Assembly: GCF_001989455.1 (NCBI RefSeq)
Contig: NZ_CP018346.1
Location: 992,001-1,056,000, forward strand
Origin: Prochlorococcus sp. RS04
Lineage (GTDB): Bacteria > Cyanobacteriota > Cyanobacteriia > PCC-6307 > Cyanobiaceae
Length of the DNA: 64,000 nt
Reading direction: 5' to 3'
Positions 9,032-18,599 of this stretch are shown here, piece after piece; the stretch's first letter is position 1; each line of letters opens with the position of its first letter. The notes below the pieces were generated by a model. That model was not told where the DNA came from. It made no database searches and saw only the letters and a list, made by a program, of their open reading frames with translations. Both the position numbers and the translations under genes were made by a program.

Positions 9032-9895
9032 ATGGCAATACGTAAATTTAAACCTTATACACCTGGCACTAGGCAGAGAGTAGTTACTGACTTTAGTGAA
9101 ATCACAAGTGCAAAACCTGAAAGATCTCTAATAGTTTCAAAACATCGAGTTAAAGGCAGGAATAATCGTGGAGTTATCACTTGTCGTCATCGTGGAGGTG
9201 GTCACAAAAGGCAATATAGATTGGTCGACTTTAGAAGAGATAAAAGAAATATCAACGCTAAAGTTGCAGCTATACACTACGATCCTCATAGAAATGCAAG
9301 GTTGGCACTTTTATTTTACGAAGATGGAGAGAAAAGATATATTATCGCTCCAGCAGGAGTAAAAGTCGGACAAAATGTCATTTCTGGAGAAAGTGTTCCA
9401 ATTGAAGATGGAAATGCCATGCCGCTTTCTGTTATGCCATTAGGATCTAGTGTTCATTGTGTTGAGTTATACGCAGGTAGGGGTGCTCAAATGGTTAGAT
9501 CCGCAGGAGCTAGTGCTCAAGTTATGGCAAAAGAGGGAGATTATGTTGCTTTAAAACTCCCATCTACTGAGGTAAGACTTGTAAGAAAAGAATGCTACGC
9601 AACTCTTGGTGAAGTAGGTAATTCTGAAATAAGAAATACTAGCTTAGGTAAAGCAGGAAGAAGAAGATGGCTTGGAAGAAGGCCTCAAGTAAGAGGTAGT
9701 GTAATGAACCCATGTGATCATCCACATGGAGGAGGAGAGGGAAAAGCACCAATTGGTAGAGCAGGTCCAGTTACTCCATGGGGTAAGCCAGCTCTTGGAC
9801 TAAAGACACGTAAAAAGAACAAACCAAGTAATAAATTAGTTGTTCGAAGACGTCGTCGCGTTTCTAAGAGGAGTAGAGGAGGAAGAGACTCTTGA
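9032..9895 (+). CDS. rplB: 50S ribosomal protein L2
   Basis: L2 is a core large-subunit protein at the subunit interface, needed for 16S-23S association and peptidyl transfer. The 287-residue product has normal length. It shows the RNA-binding motif [19 protein letters not shown] at residues 43-61 and the C-terminal signature [16 protein letters not shown] at about residues 226-241 with the key His. The stop is 37 bp before the rpsS ATG. The C-terminus is a strongly basic tail. Confidence 0.99.
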
Positions 9896-9932
9896 TCACT
9901 TCATTTATTATTTCAATTTCTATTACATAATC

Positions 9933-10211
9933 ATGGGACGTTCACTAAAAAAAGGACCTTTTATAGCAGATAGCCTGCTCAAGAAGGTAGAAAAACAAAA
10001 TACCGATAATGACAAGTCTGTTATTAAAACTTGGTCAAGATCCTCTACGATTTTACCTTTAATGATCGGTCACACAATCGCTGTACATAATGGCAAGACT
10101 CACATTCCAGTATTTATTACTGAACAAATGATTGGTCATAAACTAGGTGAATTTGCTCCTACACGCACTTACCGAGGTCATATAAGAGATAAGAAAGGAG
10201 CAAAATCATGA
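9933..10211 (+). CDS. rpsS: 30S ribosomal protein S19
   Basis: S19 binds 16S rRNA in the small-subunit head with S13. The start is set at the ATG at 9933 because [18 protein letters not shown] is the universal N-terminus. An upstream in-frame ATG would overlap rplB and add 31 residues foreign to the family. The resulting 92 residues are the normal length. The signature FVTEQ-like segment [14 protein letters not shown] and the motif TRTYRGH are present. It overlaps rplV by 4 bp. Confidence 0.97.
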
Positions 10212-10594
10212 CAAAAACACCTGAAACACCAAAAACAGCTATTGCTCATGGGAATTATGTTCGCGGATCAGCCTCTAAAGTGAGAAGAGTTTTGGATCAG
10301 ATAAGGGGTAGATCTTATAGAGATGCATTGATTATGTTGGAATTTATGCCTTACAGATCTACAGACCCCATTACTAAAGTTCTAAGATCTGCTGTTGCTA
10401 ATGCAGAACATAACCTTGGAATGGATCCATCTACCCTAGTTATTTCCTCTGCATGGGCTAATAGTGGTCCAGTAATGAAAAGGTATAGACCCAGAGCTCA
10501 AGGTCGAGCTTTTTCAATTAAAAAACAGACTTGCCACATCAGTATTTCTGTTGAGTCTGCTCCTACTCAAACTAATGCGGAGGTACAAAACTAA
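10208..10594 (+). CDS. rplV: 50S ribosomal protein L22
   Basis: L22 lines the peptide exit tunnel and contacts all 23S domains. The 128-residue product contains the RNA-binding start [20 protein letters not shown] and the beta-hairpin signature [12 protein letters not shown] around residues 97-108, whose tip projects into the tunnel. Start and stop overlap or abut rpsS and rpsC, with the L22 stop sharing a base with the rpsC ATG. Confidence 0.98.
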
Positions 10595-11325
10595 TGGGAC
10601 ATAAAATACATCCTTCTGGACTAAGATTAGGAATTACACAAGAGCATCGCTCTAAGTGGTTTGCTACTTCTAAAACATATCCAATTCTTCTCCAAGAAGA
10701 TTTTAAAATTCGTACCTTCATACAAAAAAAATATGGAGCAGCAGGAATTAGCGATGTCTTAATAGCAAGAAAAGCTGACCAACTGGAACTTGAATTAAAA
10801 ACCGCAAGACCAGGAGTTATAGTTGGAAGACAAGGAAGTGGTATTGAAGAATTAAGATCTGGCATTCAAAAAACTATAGGTGATAGAACAAGGCAAGTCA
10901 GAATAAACGTTGTTGAAGTTGAACGCGTAGACGCTGATGCTTTTTTACTTGCTGAATATATTGCTCAACAACTAGAAAAAAGAGTCGCCTTCAGAAGAAC
11001 TATTAGGATGGCCTTACAAAGAGCTCAAAGGGCTGGAGTTCTAGGTCTTAAAATTCAAGTAGGGGGTAGGTTGAATGGTGCTGAAATAGCTAGAACTGAA
11101 TGGACTAGAGAAGGTAGAGTACCTTTACATACTTTGAGAGCTGAAATTGACTACGCAACACGTGAAGCTAATACAACTTACGGTGTTCTAGGTATTAAAG
11201 TTTGGGTTTTCAAAGGTGAAGTTCTTCCCAAAGAAGAACAAACTATCCCTGTGGGTGGGAGCCCTAAGAGGAAAGCTAGTAGAAGACCTCAGCAATTTGA
11301 GGATCGTTCAAATGAGAATTCATAG
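10594..11325 (+). CDS. rpsC: 30S ribosomal protein S3
   Basis: S3 is at the mRNA entry site and has helicase-like activity with S4 and S5. The 243-residue product starts [14 protein letters not shown], has a KH domain with GRQGSGIE around residues 79-86, and a C-terminal domain with [13 protein letters not shown]. The GxxG position of the KH loop reads RQGSG, as usual in S3. The tail after residue 215 is a basic, Ser-rich extension. A GGAGGT sits just before rplP. Confidence 0.98.
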   Translation: MGHKIHPSGLRLGITQEHRSKWFATSKTYPILLQEDFKIRTFIQKKYGAAGISDVLIARKADQLELELKTARPGVIVGRQGSGIEELRSGIQKTIGDRTRQVRINVVEVERVDADAFLLAEYIAQQLEKRVAFRRTIRMALQRAQRAGVLGLKIQVGGRLNGAEIARTEWTREGRVPLHTLRAEIDYATREANTTYGVLGIKVWVFKGEVLPKEEQTIPVGGSPKRKASRRPQQFEDRSNENS

Positions 11326-11336
11326 GAGGTATAAAA

Positions 11337-11819
11337 ATGCTTAGTCCAAAACGTACTAAATTCCGTAAACAACATAGAGGCAGAATGAGGGGTGTAGCCT
11401 CAAAAGGTAATACTATTGCATTCGGTCAATTTGCTCTCCAAGCTCAAGATTGTGGCTGGGTAACTGCACGTCAGATTGAAGCAAGCAGAAGAGCTATGAC
11501 TAGATATATCAAACGTGGCGGTCAAATCTGGATAAGAATATTTCCTGATAAACCCGTAACCATGAGACCTGCCGAAACCAGAATGGGTTCTGGTAAAGGT
11601 AATCCAGAGTTTTGGGTCGCAGTTGTAAAACCTGGAAGAATCCTTTTTGAAATGGGTGGTGAGGATATCACTGAGGAAACTGCAAAGGAAGCTATGCGTC
11701 TGGCTCAATACAAACTTCCTGTAAAAACTAAATTTATCTCAATTGATAAAAATCTAGAAAATTCCTCCCAAGAAAATACAAAAAATACTAAAAAATCTCA
11801 AGAGGAGGTTAAACAATGA
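11337..11819 (+). CDS. rplP: 50S ribosomal protein L16
   Basis: L16 organises the A-site tRNA region of the large subunit. The first 135 or so residues match the family, with the start [17 protein letters not shown] and the motif [22 protein letters not shown] around residues 68-89. A C-terminal tail of about 20 residues, rich in Asn, Lys and Gln, extends beyond the usual 138-residue length and may be a lineage addition. The stop overlaps the rpmC ATG by 4 bp. Confidence 0.98.
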   Translation: MLSPKRTKFRKQHRGRMRGVASKGNTIAFGQFALQAQDCGWVTARQIEASRRAMTRYIKRGGQIWIRIFPDKPVTMRPAETRMGSGKGNPEFWVAVVKPGRILFEMGGEDITEETAKEAMRLAQYKLPVKTKFISIDKNLENSSQENTKNTKKSQEEVKQ

Positions 11820-12034
11820 AAAACTCAGAGTCACTTAAAGAATTTAAAAAATTAAATTCTGAAAAAATTACTGAAAAGATTGACCAATTACGAAAAGATC
11901 TTTTTGATTTGAGATTCAAGCAAGCAACAAGACAGCTCAATGAAACTCATAAATTTAAAATTATCAAGAAACAAGTTGCGCAATTACTCACTCTCAGTAA
12001 GAGTCAATCTGCTTCTAAAACAACTTCTGATTAA
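11816..12034 (+). CDS. rpmC: 50S ribosomal protein L29
   Basis: L29 is a small helical-hairpin protein near the tunnel exit beside L23. The 72-residue product has the typical two long helices with [19 protein letters not shown] around residues 28-46, the family signature. AGGAGG lies 7 bp upstream within rplP. rpsQ follows after 9 bp. Confidence 0.96.
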   Translation: MKNSESLKEFKKLNSEKITEKIDQLRKDLFDLRFKQATRQLNETHKFKIIKKQVAQLLTLSKSQSASKTTSD

Positions 12035-12043
12035 TTATTAGTT

Positions 12044-12310
12044 ATGGCACTTAAAGAAAGAATTGGTACTGTTGTCAGCGACAAAATGGATAAAACAGTT
12101 GTTGTTGCTGTTATTAACAGATATCCACATCCCACTTATAAAAAAATTGTAAGTAGAACTACTCGATATAAGGCGCATGATCCAGAAAATACATGCGTTT
12201 TAGGTGATCGAGTTAAAATTAGAGAAACTAGACCACTTAGTGCTCAAAAAAGATGGGCAATAGAAGAGATTCTCAATAAAACAAGTCAGGCTAAGGAGGT
12301 TAAAAAATGA
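12044..12310 (+). CDS. rpsQ: 30S ribosomal protein S17
   Basis: S17 is a primary 16S rRNA binder with an OB-fold. The 88-residue protein includes [16 protein letters not shown] near the N-terminus and the loop [18 protein letters not shown] at residues 54-71, both signatures. Length is normal. The stop overlaps the rplN start by 4 bp, with AAGGAGG just upstream. Confidence 0.98.
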
Positions 12311-12672
12311 TTCAACAAGAAACTTATTTAACAGTTGCCGATAATAGCGGAGCAAAAAGACTCCAATGCATTAGGGTTTTAGGTTCTAATAGAAGGTATG
12401 CACATGTCGGGGATGTAATCGTAGCAACTGTAAAAGATGCTCTTCCTAACATGGGAGTTAAGAAATCTGAAGTTGTTAAAGCTGTTATCGTCAGAACTAA
12501 AGCAACATTAAGAAGAAATACTGGTAATTCAATCAGATTTGATGACAATGCGGCAGTATTGATTAATGAAGATAAGAATCCAAAAGGTACTAGAGTCTTT
12601 GGTCCTGTAGCTAGAGAACTGCGGGATAAAAATTATACAAAGATTGTTTCTCTTGCTCCGGAGGTGATTTAA
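12307..12672 (+). CDS. rplN: 50S ribosomal protein L14
   Basis: L14 contributes to inter-subunit bridges and binds the silencing factor RsfS. The 121-residue product begins [18 protein letters not shown] and contains [25 protein letters not shown] at its end, both diagnostic. Length is typical. The gene directly abuts rplX, with the GGAGGT used by rplX lying in its last codons. Confidence 0.98.
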
Positions 12673-13029
12673 ATGTTGGATTCATTAAAGCAAAAGAAAA
12701 ATTTCCAGAGAATAAAAATGAGAATCAAAACTGGAGATTTAGTAAAAGTAATTAATGGCAAGGATAAAGGAAAAACTGGTGAAGTTTTAAAAACTATCCC
12801 TCTTGAAAATAGAGTAGTTGTAAAGGGAATTAACCTTAGGACAAAACATGTAAAACCAACTCAGGAAGGGGAAACTGGAAGAATTCTTACAGAAGAAGCA
12901 TCTTTACATGCATCAAATGTAATGTTTTTTTCAAAGGATAAAAATCTTACAAGTAAGATTGAATACTTTATTGATAAAGAGGGGGTTAAGAAAAGAAGAT
13001 TGAAGAAAACTGGTGAAGTAATTGATTAA
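12673..13029 (+). CDS. rplX: 50S ribosomal protein L24
   Basis: L24 is an assembly-initiator protein of the large subunit with a KOW domain. The KOW motif [19 protein letters not shown] falls at residues 18-36. There are two possible starts, 12673 (118 residues) and 12718 (103 residues). The first is preferred because GGAGGTG at 12660-12666 lies 6 bp ahead of it, whereas the second lacks a ribosome-binding site. The chosen start adds a 15-residue Lys-rich extension. The 74-bp gap to rplE contains a small hairpin. Confidence 0.93.
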   Translation: MLDSLKQKKNFQRIKMRIKTGDLVKVINGKDKGKTGEVLKTIPLENRVVVKGINLRTKHVKPTQEGETGRILTEEASLHASNVMFFSKDKNLTSKIEYFIDKEGVKKRRLKKTGEVID

Positions 13030-13070
13030 TTTTTCATCAGAAACCAGATTTCAACTTTTTCTAATTTATC

Positions 13071-13092
13071 AATTCTGACAAAGACCAGAATT
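13071..13092 (+). other. Intercistronic hairpin between rplX and rplE
   Basis: AATTCTG at 13071-13077 pairs with CAGAATT at 13086-13092 around an 8-nt loop. It is followed by 11 nt and the rplE ATG, and no T-run follows, so a terminator is unlikely. The 74-bp gap is the longest between neighbouring genes in the rplC-rplO stretch. It could influence rplE initiation or mark an RNA-processing site. Confidence 0.35.
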
Positions 13093-13103
13093 AACAAAAA
13101 ATT

Positions 13104-13643
13104 ATGACTCTAAAAAATCGCTACAAAGAATCAATAAGACCAAAACTTTTAAAGGACCTTGGTCTTAAAAATATTCATCAAGTACCTAAAGTTGTCAAAG
13201 TCAACGTTAACAGAGGTCTTGGTGAAGCAGCTTCGAATTCGAAAGCTCTTGAAGCCTCTTTAAATGAAATGGCAACAATTACAGGACAAAAGGCTTTAGT
13301 AACTAGGGCCAAAAAAGCTATCGCGGGTTTTAAAATTCGTGAAGGTATGCCAATTGGTTGTACTGTAACTTTGAGAGGAGACAGGATGTATTCTTTTTTG
13401 GAGAGATTTATAAATCTAGCTTTACCAAGAATAAGAGACTTTAGAGGAGTTAATCCAAAAAGTTTTGATGGGAGAGGTAATTACACCGTTGGCGTGAAAG
13501 AGCAATTGATTTTTCCTGAAATCTCTTTTGATAAAATAGATTCAATAAGAGGTATGGATATAACTATTGTCACTAGTGCAAAATCAGATCAAGAAGGTAA
13601 AGCTCTTTTGCAGGAGTTAGGAATGCCTTTTAGTAAGAATTAA
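13104..13643 (+). CDS. rplE: 50S ribosomal protein L5
   Basis: L5 binds 5S rRNA and the P-site tRNA in the central protuberance. The 179-residue protein has the start [25 protein letters not shown], the segment [17 protein letters not shown] around residues 74-90, and a C-terminal [20 protein letters not shown]. Length is normal. In many bacteria rpsN (S14) follows here; rpsH follows instead, after 9 bp. Confidence 0.98.
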   Translation: MTLKNRYKESIRPKLLKDLGLKNIHQVPKVVKVNVNRGLGEAASNSKALEASLNEMATITGQKALVTRAKKAIAGFKIREGMPIGCTVTLRGDRMYSFLERFINLALPRIRDFRGVNPKSFDGRGNYTVGVKEQLIFPEISFDKIDSIRGMDITIVTSAKSDQEGKALLQELGMPFSKN

Positions 13644-13652
13644 TTTAAAACT

Positions 13653-14054
13653 ATGTCAAATCACGATCCTATTTCCGATATGCTTACTCGAATTAGAAAT
13701 GCGAGTCAAAAAAAGCATACAACCACAACAATCCCAGGTTCAAAAATGTCCTTAAGTATCGCCAAAGTACTCCAGAAAGAGGGTTTCATTTCTGATATTA
13801 ATGAGGAAGGTGAAGGTTATAAATCACAAATAATACTTGGCCTTAAATATAGTGGAAAAAACAAATTTCCTACTATTCGATCTATGCAAAGAGTTAGTAA
13901 ACCTGGTTTGAGAATTTATAAAAATACTAGAGGTTTACCAAAAGTTCTTGGAGGTCTTGGAGTTGCCATAATATCAACTTCTAAAGGCGTTATGAGTGAT
14001 CGCGATGCTAGAAAGCAAGGCATTGGCGGCGAAGTCCTCTGCTATGTTTATTAA
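13653..14054 (+). CDS. rpsH: 30S ribosomal protein S8
   Basis: S8 binds the central domain of 16S rRNA and in Escherichia coli represses the spc operon. The 133-residue product starts [19 protein letters not shown] and ends with [11 protein letters not shown], the conserved C-terminal signature of S8. The motif SKPGLRIYK is also present. AAGGAG follows the stop and serves rplF. Confidence 0.98.
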   Translation: MSNHDPISDMLTRIRNASQKKHTTTTIPGSKMSLSIAKVLQKEGFISDINEEGEGYKSQIILGLKYSGKNKFPTIRSMQRVSKPGLRIYKNTRGLPKVLGGLGVAIISTSKGVMSDRDARKQGIGGEVLCYVY

Positions 14055-14066
14055 GGAGAATTAATC

Positions 14067-14606
14067 ATGTCAAGAATCGGAAAAACACCAGTACTTATTC
14101 CAGAGAAAGTTACAGTTGATTTTGATGGATTAACAGTTACAGTTAAGGGCCCAAAGGGTGAGTTAAAACGTCTCATGCCTGAGGGAGTTAGTTTTGATAA
14201 GAAAGATAATACTGTTGTCGTAAGTCCTACCACAACCAAAATACATTCAAGGCAGAGACATGGTTTATGTAGAGCTTTAATTGCAAATATGGTTGAAGGG
14301 GTTACTCAAGGCTTTTCAAAAAAACTAGAAATTGTAGGCGTTGGATCAAGAGCACAAGTAAAAGGTAAAAATCTAGTTGTAAGTGCAGGATATAGTCATC
14401 CTGTAGAAATGATCCCCCCTGATGGTATAACATACAAAGTTGAGAGTAATACAAACGTTACCGTATCTGGAATTGATAAGGAAATTGTTGGCAATGAAGC
14501 AGCAAAAATCAGATCAATTAGACCTCCAGAGCCATATAAAGGTAAAGGAATTAAATATCATGATGAGAGAATTCTCAGAAAAGCTGGTAAATCTGGCAAA
14601 AAATAA
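14067..14606 (+). CDS. rplF: 50S ribosomal protein L6
   Basis: L6 lies near the GTPase-associated region of the large subunit. The 179-residue product starts [12 protein letters not shown] and has two duplicated alpha-beta domains. The C-terminal signature [24 protein letters not shown] lies around residues 153-176. Start context AAGGAG with 8-bp spacing is good. Length is typical. Confidence 0.98.
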   Translation: MSRIGKTPVLIPEKVTVDFDGLTVTVKGPKGELKRLMPEGVSFDKKDNTVVVSPTTTKIHSRQRHGLCRALIANMVEGVTQGFSKKLEIVGVGSRAQVKGKNLVVSAGYSHPVEMIPPDGITYKVESNTNVTVSGIDKEIVGNEAAKIRSIRPPEPYKGKGIKYHDERILRKAGKSGKK

Positions 14607-14620
14607 TTCCAATTAAAAAA

Positions 14621-14989
14621 ATGACCAAACTTTCCAGGAAATTACAAACCCAAAAAAGACATAGAAGATTAAGGAGAATCTTAATTGGAGACGCAACTCG
14701 TCCAAGATTGTCTGTTTTTCGCTCTAATAACCATATTTATGCTCAGGTTATAGATGATAGCGCTCAAACAACTATTTGCTCAGCTTCAACTGTTGATAAA
14801 GAACTAAGAGAAAAATCCGAGAAATTACCTTCTGATTGTAATTCCTCTTCTATTGTTGGAAAATTATTAGCAAAAAGAGCGATAAAAAAAGGTATTAAGC
14901 AAGTAATTTTTGACCGTGGAGGTAATTTATATCACGGCAGAGTAAAGGCACTTGCAGATGCTGCTCGAGAAGCCGGCCTAGAATTCTAA
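14621..14989 (+). CDS. rplR: 50S ribosomal protein L18
   Basis: L18 binds 5S rRNA with L5 and L25. The 122-residue protein has the basic N-terminus [21 protein letters not shown], then [14 protein letters not shown], and ends [23 protein letters not shown], all family signatures. It begins 14 bp after rplF and ends 16 bp before rpsE. Confidence 0.98.
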   Translation: MTKLSRKLQTQKRHRRLRRILIGDATRPRLSVFRSNNHIYAQVIDDSAQTTICSASTVDKELREKSEKLPSDCNSSSIVGKLLAKRAIKKGIKQVIFDRGGNLYHGRVKALADAAREAGLEF

Positions 14990-15005
14990 CTTTTAATTTT
15001 TTACT

Positions 15006-15626
15006 ATGACTGACACTCCAACAAAACAAGAAATTCAATCCAAGAACGATAATGTTCCTGCAGCTACGCCCGTAGAACAAAAAAAGAATAATCGTAATGA
15101 TCGAAAAAGAAATAGAAGAGGTGATTCAAAAAATCTAGAGAGAGATTCTGATTGGCAAGAAAGAGTTGTTCAAATTCGACGCGTTTCTAAGACTGTTAAG
15201 GGTGGAAAAAAAATGAGTTTTAGAGCAATTGTTGTAGTAGGTAATGAAAAAGGTCAAGTTGGAGTTGGAGTTGGCAAAGCAGGGGATGTTATTGGTGCGG
15301 TTAGAAAGGGAGTTTCAGATGGTAAAAAGAATCTTGTAAGGGTTCCCTTAACCCCAAATAATTCAATACCGACTTTATCTTTAGGTCGAGATGGTGCGGC
15401 TAATGTTCTAATCAGACCAGCTGCCCCAGGTACAGGAGTAATTGCTGGTGGTTCAATAAGAACAGTTCTAGAATTAGCTGGCATAAAAAATGTTTTAGCA
15501 AAAAGATTGGGTAGTAAAACACCTTTGAATAATGCTAGAGCTGCTATGGTAGCTCTCTCTCAATTAAGAACACACAAATCTGCCTCTAGGGAGAGAGGCA
15601 TCTCACTTGAACAGCTCTATTCTTAA
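15006..15626 (+). CDS. rpsE: 30S ribosomal protein S5
   Basis: S5 supports decoding accuracy and mRNA unwinding. The 206-residue protein has a double-stranded-RNA-binding-like core starting [19 protein letters not shown] around residue 50, followed by [17 protein letters not shown]. The first 45 residues are a charged extension, rich in Lys, Asn and Asp, absent from short S5 proteins but common in cyanobacteria. In most bacteria rpmD (L30) follows; here rplO follows directly. Confidence 0.97.
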   Translation: MTDTPTKQEIQSKNDNVPAATPVEQKKNNRNDRKRNRRGDSKNLERDSDWQERVVQIRRVSKTVKGGKKMSFRAIVVVGNEKGQVGVGVGKAGDVIGAVRKGVSDGKKNLVRVPLTPNNSIPTLSLGRDGAANVLIRPAAPGTGVIAGGSIRTVLELAGIKNVLAKRLGSKTPLNNARAAMVALSQLRTHKSASRERGISLEQLYS

Positions 15627-15630
15627 AATT

Positions 15631-16086
15631 ATGACTTCAACATTAAATTCACTTAAATCAAACTCTGGCTCGAGAAAGAAAAAATTAAGAAAGGGTAGAG
15701 GAATTGCAGCAGGTCAGGGTGCATCATGTGGTTTTGGAATGAGAGGACAAAAGTCACGTTCTGGAAGACCTACACGTCCAGGTTTTGAAGGTGGCCAAAT
15801 GCCCTTATATAGAAGAGTTCCCAAATTAAAGCACTTTGAAATAATTAATCAAAAGAACTTTTCCATAATAAATTTAGAAAAATTAAATGATTTCAAAGAT
15901 AACGATACAGTTAACCTTGACTCTCTAGTTAAGAAAGGATTGATCTTCAAGCCTAAATTTCCTTTAAAAATCCTTGGTAATGGAAAAATTAATGTAAAGC
16001 TAAAAGTCCAAGCTCATGCATTTACAAAAGTTGCAAAACAAAAAATTGAGGACGCAGGTGGATCCTGCGAGCTTATAAATAATTAA
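15631..16086 (+). CDS. rplO: 50S ribosomal protein L15
   Basis: L15 is a late large-subunit assembly protein. The start is placed at 15631 because [18 protein letters not shown] agrees with the family N-terminus. An in-frame ATG 24 bp upstream would overlap rpsE and add residues not seen in L15. The 151-residue product has the Gly-rich [24 protein letters not shown] segment at residues 21-44 and [15 protein letters not shown]. It is 4 bp from the rpsE stop. Confidence 0.95.
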   Translation: MTSTLNSLKSNSGSRKKKLRKGRGIAAGQGASCGFGMRGQKSRSGRPTRPGFEGGQMPLYRRVPKLKHFEIINQKNFSIINLEKLNDFKDNDTVNLDSLVKKGLIFKPKFPLKILGNGKINVKLKVQAHAFTKVAKQKIEDAGGSCELINN

Positions 16087-16118
16087 TAAATTTACTAAAA
16101 ATTTAGGTAAACCTTAAA

Positions 16119-17438
16119 ATGTTTGTCAACAAAAGTAGAAATCCTAGCGCTTCTGAAATACTTTCCCAATTATTTTTAAATAAAGAGTTAAGGAGTAGAG
16201 TTTTAACTACTTTAGGTCTGCTCCTTTTAGTAAGACTTGGTATATATATCCCTATGCCTGGTATTGATAGGGTCGCTTTTAAAAGTTTTATAGATCAAGG
16301 GGGGCAATTAATAGGTTTTTTAGATATTTTTACTGGAGGAGGAATTTCAACCTTAGGAATATTCGCATTAGGCATACTTCCCTTTATTAACGCATCAATT
16401 ATTATTCAGCTTCTCACAGCTTCATTGCCTGTGCTTGAAGATCTACAAAAAAATGAAGGAGAAGCGGGGAGAAGAAAAATTGCTCAAATAACTAGATATG
16501 TTTCATTAGGATGGGGTTTTTTGCAAAGTATAATTTTTTCCTTAATTCTTAGACAATATGCTATTGAGGGGATAAGTGAAACTACATTTGTCTTGCAAAC
16601 CTCCATTGCCTTAGTTACTGGCTCAATGTTAGTAATGTGGTTTAGTGAAATTATTACGGAAAAAGGGATAGGTCAAGGTGCTTCACTGGTAATTTTTTTG
16701 AATATTGTTTCGACTTTACCTAAGGCTCTAAGTTCAACCATTGAAAAAGCTCAAACCGGCGATAGAGGAGATGTTTTAGGTATAGCAGTTTTACTTGGAG
16801 TATTTTTACTGACAATTGTTGGGATCATTTTTGTCCAAGAGGGAGCAAGACGCATTCCTATTGTTAGTGCAAAAAGGCAGATAGGAAGTTCAACACTACT
16901 TCCTACAAGGCAAAGTTATTTACCTTTGAAATTAAATGCAGGAGGAGTCATGCCCATAATATTCGCATCTGCTTTAATCTTTTTACCTATAACTATTGCA
17001 AATGTTACGGGTAATCCAGTCTTAATAAAGTTAGCCAGTAGTTTAAATCCTGGATCTTCTAATCCATGGCCATATGCTCTTACATTCTTCTCCTTGATTT
17101 TGGGGTTCTCCTATTTTTATGCATCTCTTACTATCAATCCAGTTGATGTAGCTTCAAATTTAAAGAAAGGAGGAGTAGCGATTCCAGGAGTTAGACCTGG
17201 AACAAATACAGCCAACTACCTATCAGGTATACAAAATAGGTTGACTTTATTGGGAGGATTATTTCTGGGTTCAGTAGCTATAATCCCAGCTGCAGTAGAA
17301 AGAGCTACTAATGTGCAGACCTTTCAAGGTTTAGGAGCAACTTCATTGCTTATTCTTGTGGGTGTTGCTATTGATACTGCTAAGCAAATTCAAACTTATG
17401 TTATTTCACAAAGGTATGAGGGACTAATTAACAATTAA
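16119..17438 (+). CDS. secY: Preprotein translocase subunit SecY
   Basis: SecY is the channel of the Sec translocon in the plasma membrane and, in cyanobacteria, the thylakoid membrane. The 439-residue product has ten predicted hydrophobic segments. Signatures include [18 protein letters not shown] in transmembrane segment 2, the cytoplasmic loop REGARRIPI-like [15 protein letters not shown], and GTNTANYL before transmembrane segment 8. The adk ATG overlaps its last base, giving the usual secY-adk pair. Confidence 0.98.
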   Translation: MFVNKSRNPSASEILSQLFLNKELRSRVLTTLGLLLLVRLGIYIPMPGIDRVAFKSFIDQGGQLIGFLDIFTGGGISTLGIFALGILPFINASIIIQLLTASLPVLEDLQKNEGEAGRRKIAQITRYVSLGWGFLQSIIFSLILRQYAIEGISETTFVLQTSIALVTGSMLVMWFSEIITEKGIGQGASLVIFLNIVSTLPKALSSTIEKAQTGDRGDVLGIAVLLGVFLLTIVGIIFVQEGARRIPIVSAKRQIGSSTLLPTRQSYLPLKLNAGGVMPIIFASALIFLPITIANVTGNPVLIKLASSLNPGSSNPWPYALTFFSLILGFSYFYASLTINPVDVASNLKKGGVAIPGVRPGTNTANYLSGIQNRLTLLGGLFLGSVAIIPAAVERATNVQTFQGLGATSLLILVGVAIDTAKQIQTYVISQRYEGLINN

Positions 17439-17986
17439 TGAAGAAACATATACTATTTTTAGGTGCTCCTGGAGCAGGGAAAGGGACTCAAGCGGAATTG
17501 CTTAGTCAAACTAATTCTTATTTACACCTTTCTACTGGTGAATTATTAAGAAAAGAAATCGAAATGAATAGTGCCCTTGGTATTCAGGTAAAGGATATTA
17601 TGAATCGAGGGGAACTTGTTAGTGATGAACTCGTATTAAAGATAGTAAGACAAAATTTACTCAAGGATAACAAAGGTTGGATTCTAGATGGTTACCCAAG
17701 AAATTTATCTCAAGCAAATTCATTGAATGAAGTCTTAAATGAAATAAATCAACCTTTGGAATTAGTTTTTTATTTAGATATCCCTGAAGAAGTACTAATT
17801 AAGCGTTTGCTTTTGAGAGGTAGAAAAGATGATACGGAAGAGACAATTAAAACAAGAGTTGACATTTATAAAAAAACTACAGAACCATTGATTCGATATT
17901 TTAAAGATCTCTCATTGTTAGAATATATTGATGCTGATAGAGATTTAAAAACCATTTCCTCTGATATCAAACTAAAAATGGCTTGA
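17438..17986 (+). CDS. adk: Adenylate kinase
   Basis: Adenylate kinase interconverts ATP + AMP and 2 ADP. The 182-residue product has the P-loop GAPGAGKGT at residues 9-17, the AMP-binding motif STGELLR, the signature [10 protein letters not shown] around residues 85-94, and the LID arginine region. It is the short form: the LID near residue 125-135 lacks the long zinc-type insertion. The stop codon (17984-17986) abuts a promoter-like sequence for rpmJ. infA, found here in many bacteria, is absent. Confidence 0.97.
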   Translation: MKKHILFLGAPGAGKGTQAELLSQTNSYLHLSTGELLRKEIEMNSALGIQVKDIMNRGELVSDELVLKIVRQNLLKDNKGWILDGYPRNLSQANSLNEVLNEINQPLELVFYLDIPEEVLIKRLLLRGRKDDTEETIKTRVDIYKKTTEPLIRYFKDLSLLEYIDADRDLKTISSDIKLKMA

Positions 17987-18000
17987 TGATGATGTAGAAT
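17987..18000 (+). promoter_or_regulatory. Candidate internal promoter ahead of rpmJ-rpoA
   Basis: TGATGATGTAGAAT lies immediately after the adk stop and ends in the -10-like TAGAAT (17995-18000). It differs at one of 14 positions from the sequence at 7201-7214 ahead of rplC. No clear -35 is seen. It would drive rpmJ-rpsM-rpsK-rpoA-rplQ separately from the spc block. Confidence 0.45.
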
Positions 18001-18031
18001 ATAGTATTAACGTTTTATTTGTTAAACCCCT

Positions 18032-18148
18032 ATGAAGGTCAGATCTTCAGTCAAAAAAATTAGCCCTGACGATCAGATCGTGAGGAGAAGAGGTAAAATC
18101 TATGTTATTAACAAGAAAAGACCTCGCAATAAACAGCGTCAGGGTTAA
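18032..18148 (+). CDS. rpmJ: 50S ribosomal protein L36
   Basis: L36 is the smallest large-subunit protein. The 38-residue frame starts [14 protein letters not shown] and ends [11 protein letters not shown], a clear match to the family. The usual zinc-binding C-x2-C...C-x4-H pattern is missing: the positions after [12 protein letters not shown] lack Cys, so this is the zinc-free C-minus form, which uses [10 protein letters not shown] where C-plus L36 has CRR-type residues. It stands between adk and rpsM. Its stop codon falls in a 19-nt near-perfect inverted repeat. Confidence 0.95.
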   Translation: MKVRSSVKKISPDDQIVRRRGKIYVINKKRPRNKQRQG

Positions 18149-18159
18149 ATTTTAACCCT
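18141..18159 (+). other. Inverted repeat over the rpmJ stop codon
   Basis: AGGGTTAAA at 18141-18149 and TTTAACCCT at 18151-18159 are perfect inverted arms with a 1-nt centre; sterically this is a 7-bp stem with a 5-nt loop. The rpmJ stop TAA at 18146-18148 is inside. No uridine tract follows, so this may be an RNA processing or stability element rather than a terminator. Confidence 0.4.
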
Positions 18160-18189
18160 TAAATTCAAACTTTTACTTATTCAAAAAAC

Positions 18190-18555
18190 GTGGCCAGGAT
18201 TGCAGGAATTGACATACCTCGCGAAAAGCGAGTTGAAATTGCACTTACATACGTCTATGGAATTGGTTTAACGAGATCGAAGCTAATTCTTGCTAATACG
18301 GGTGTAAACCCAGATACTCGTGTCAAAGACCTTTCAGATTCTGATGTGCAAAAACTAAGAGGTGCCACAGAAGATTTCACTTTAGAAGGGGATTTGAGAA
18401 GAAAAGAGGGAATGGCTTTAAAACGTCTACAAGATATAGGGTGTGTAAGAGGAAGAAGACATAGAATGAGTCTTCCAGTAAGGGGTCAAAGAACTAGAAC
18501 CAATGCAAGAACAAGACGGGGTTCTAGGAAAACAGTTGCTGGAAGAAAAAAATAA
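18190..18555 (+). CDS. rpsM: 30S ribosomal protein S13
   Basis: S13 forms inter-subunit bridges in the small-subunit head and contacts P-site tRNA. The 121-residue product starts with [28 protein letters not shown]. It contains [25 protein letters not shown] and the C-terminal [14 protein letters not shown], all diagnostic. No better start exists and the GTG gives the standard N-terminus. Confidence 0.98.
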   Translation: MARIAGIDIPREKRVEIALTYVYGIGLTRSKLILANTGVNPDTRVKDLSDSDVQKLRGATEDFTLEGDLRRKEGMALKRLQDIGCVRGRRHRMSLPVRGQRTRTNARTRRGSRKTVAGRKK

Positions 18556-18599
18556 ATAACTAAATCTATTTACAAATTGAAGTATTAACTTAAAACATC

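Noticed and set aside
9840-9932. Longer rpsS beginning at an ATG inside rplB
   Set aside because: S19 universally starts [10 protein letters not shown]; the extra 31 residues are read-through of the rplB end in another frame.
15584-15604. Hairpin TGCCTCT/AGAGGCA-like pairing near the end of rpsE
   Set aside because: It is entirely within conserved codons, only 7 bp, and not at the stop codon; it is weaker than the rpsK and rpmJ examples.
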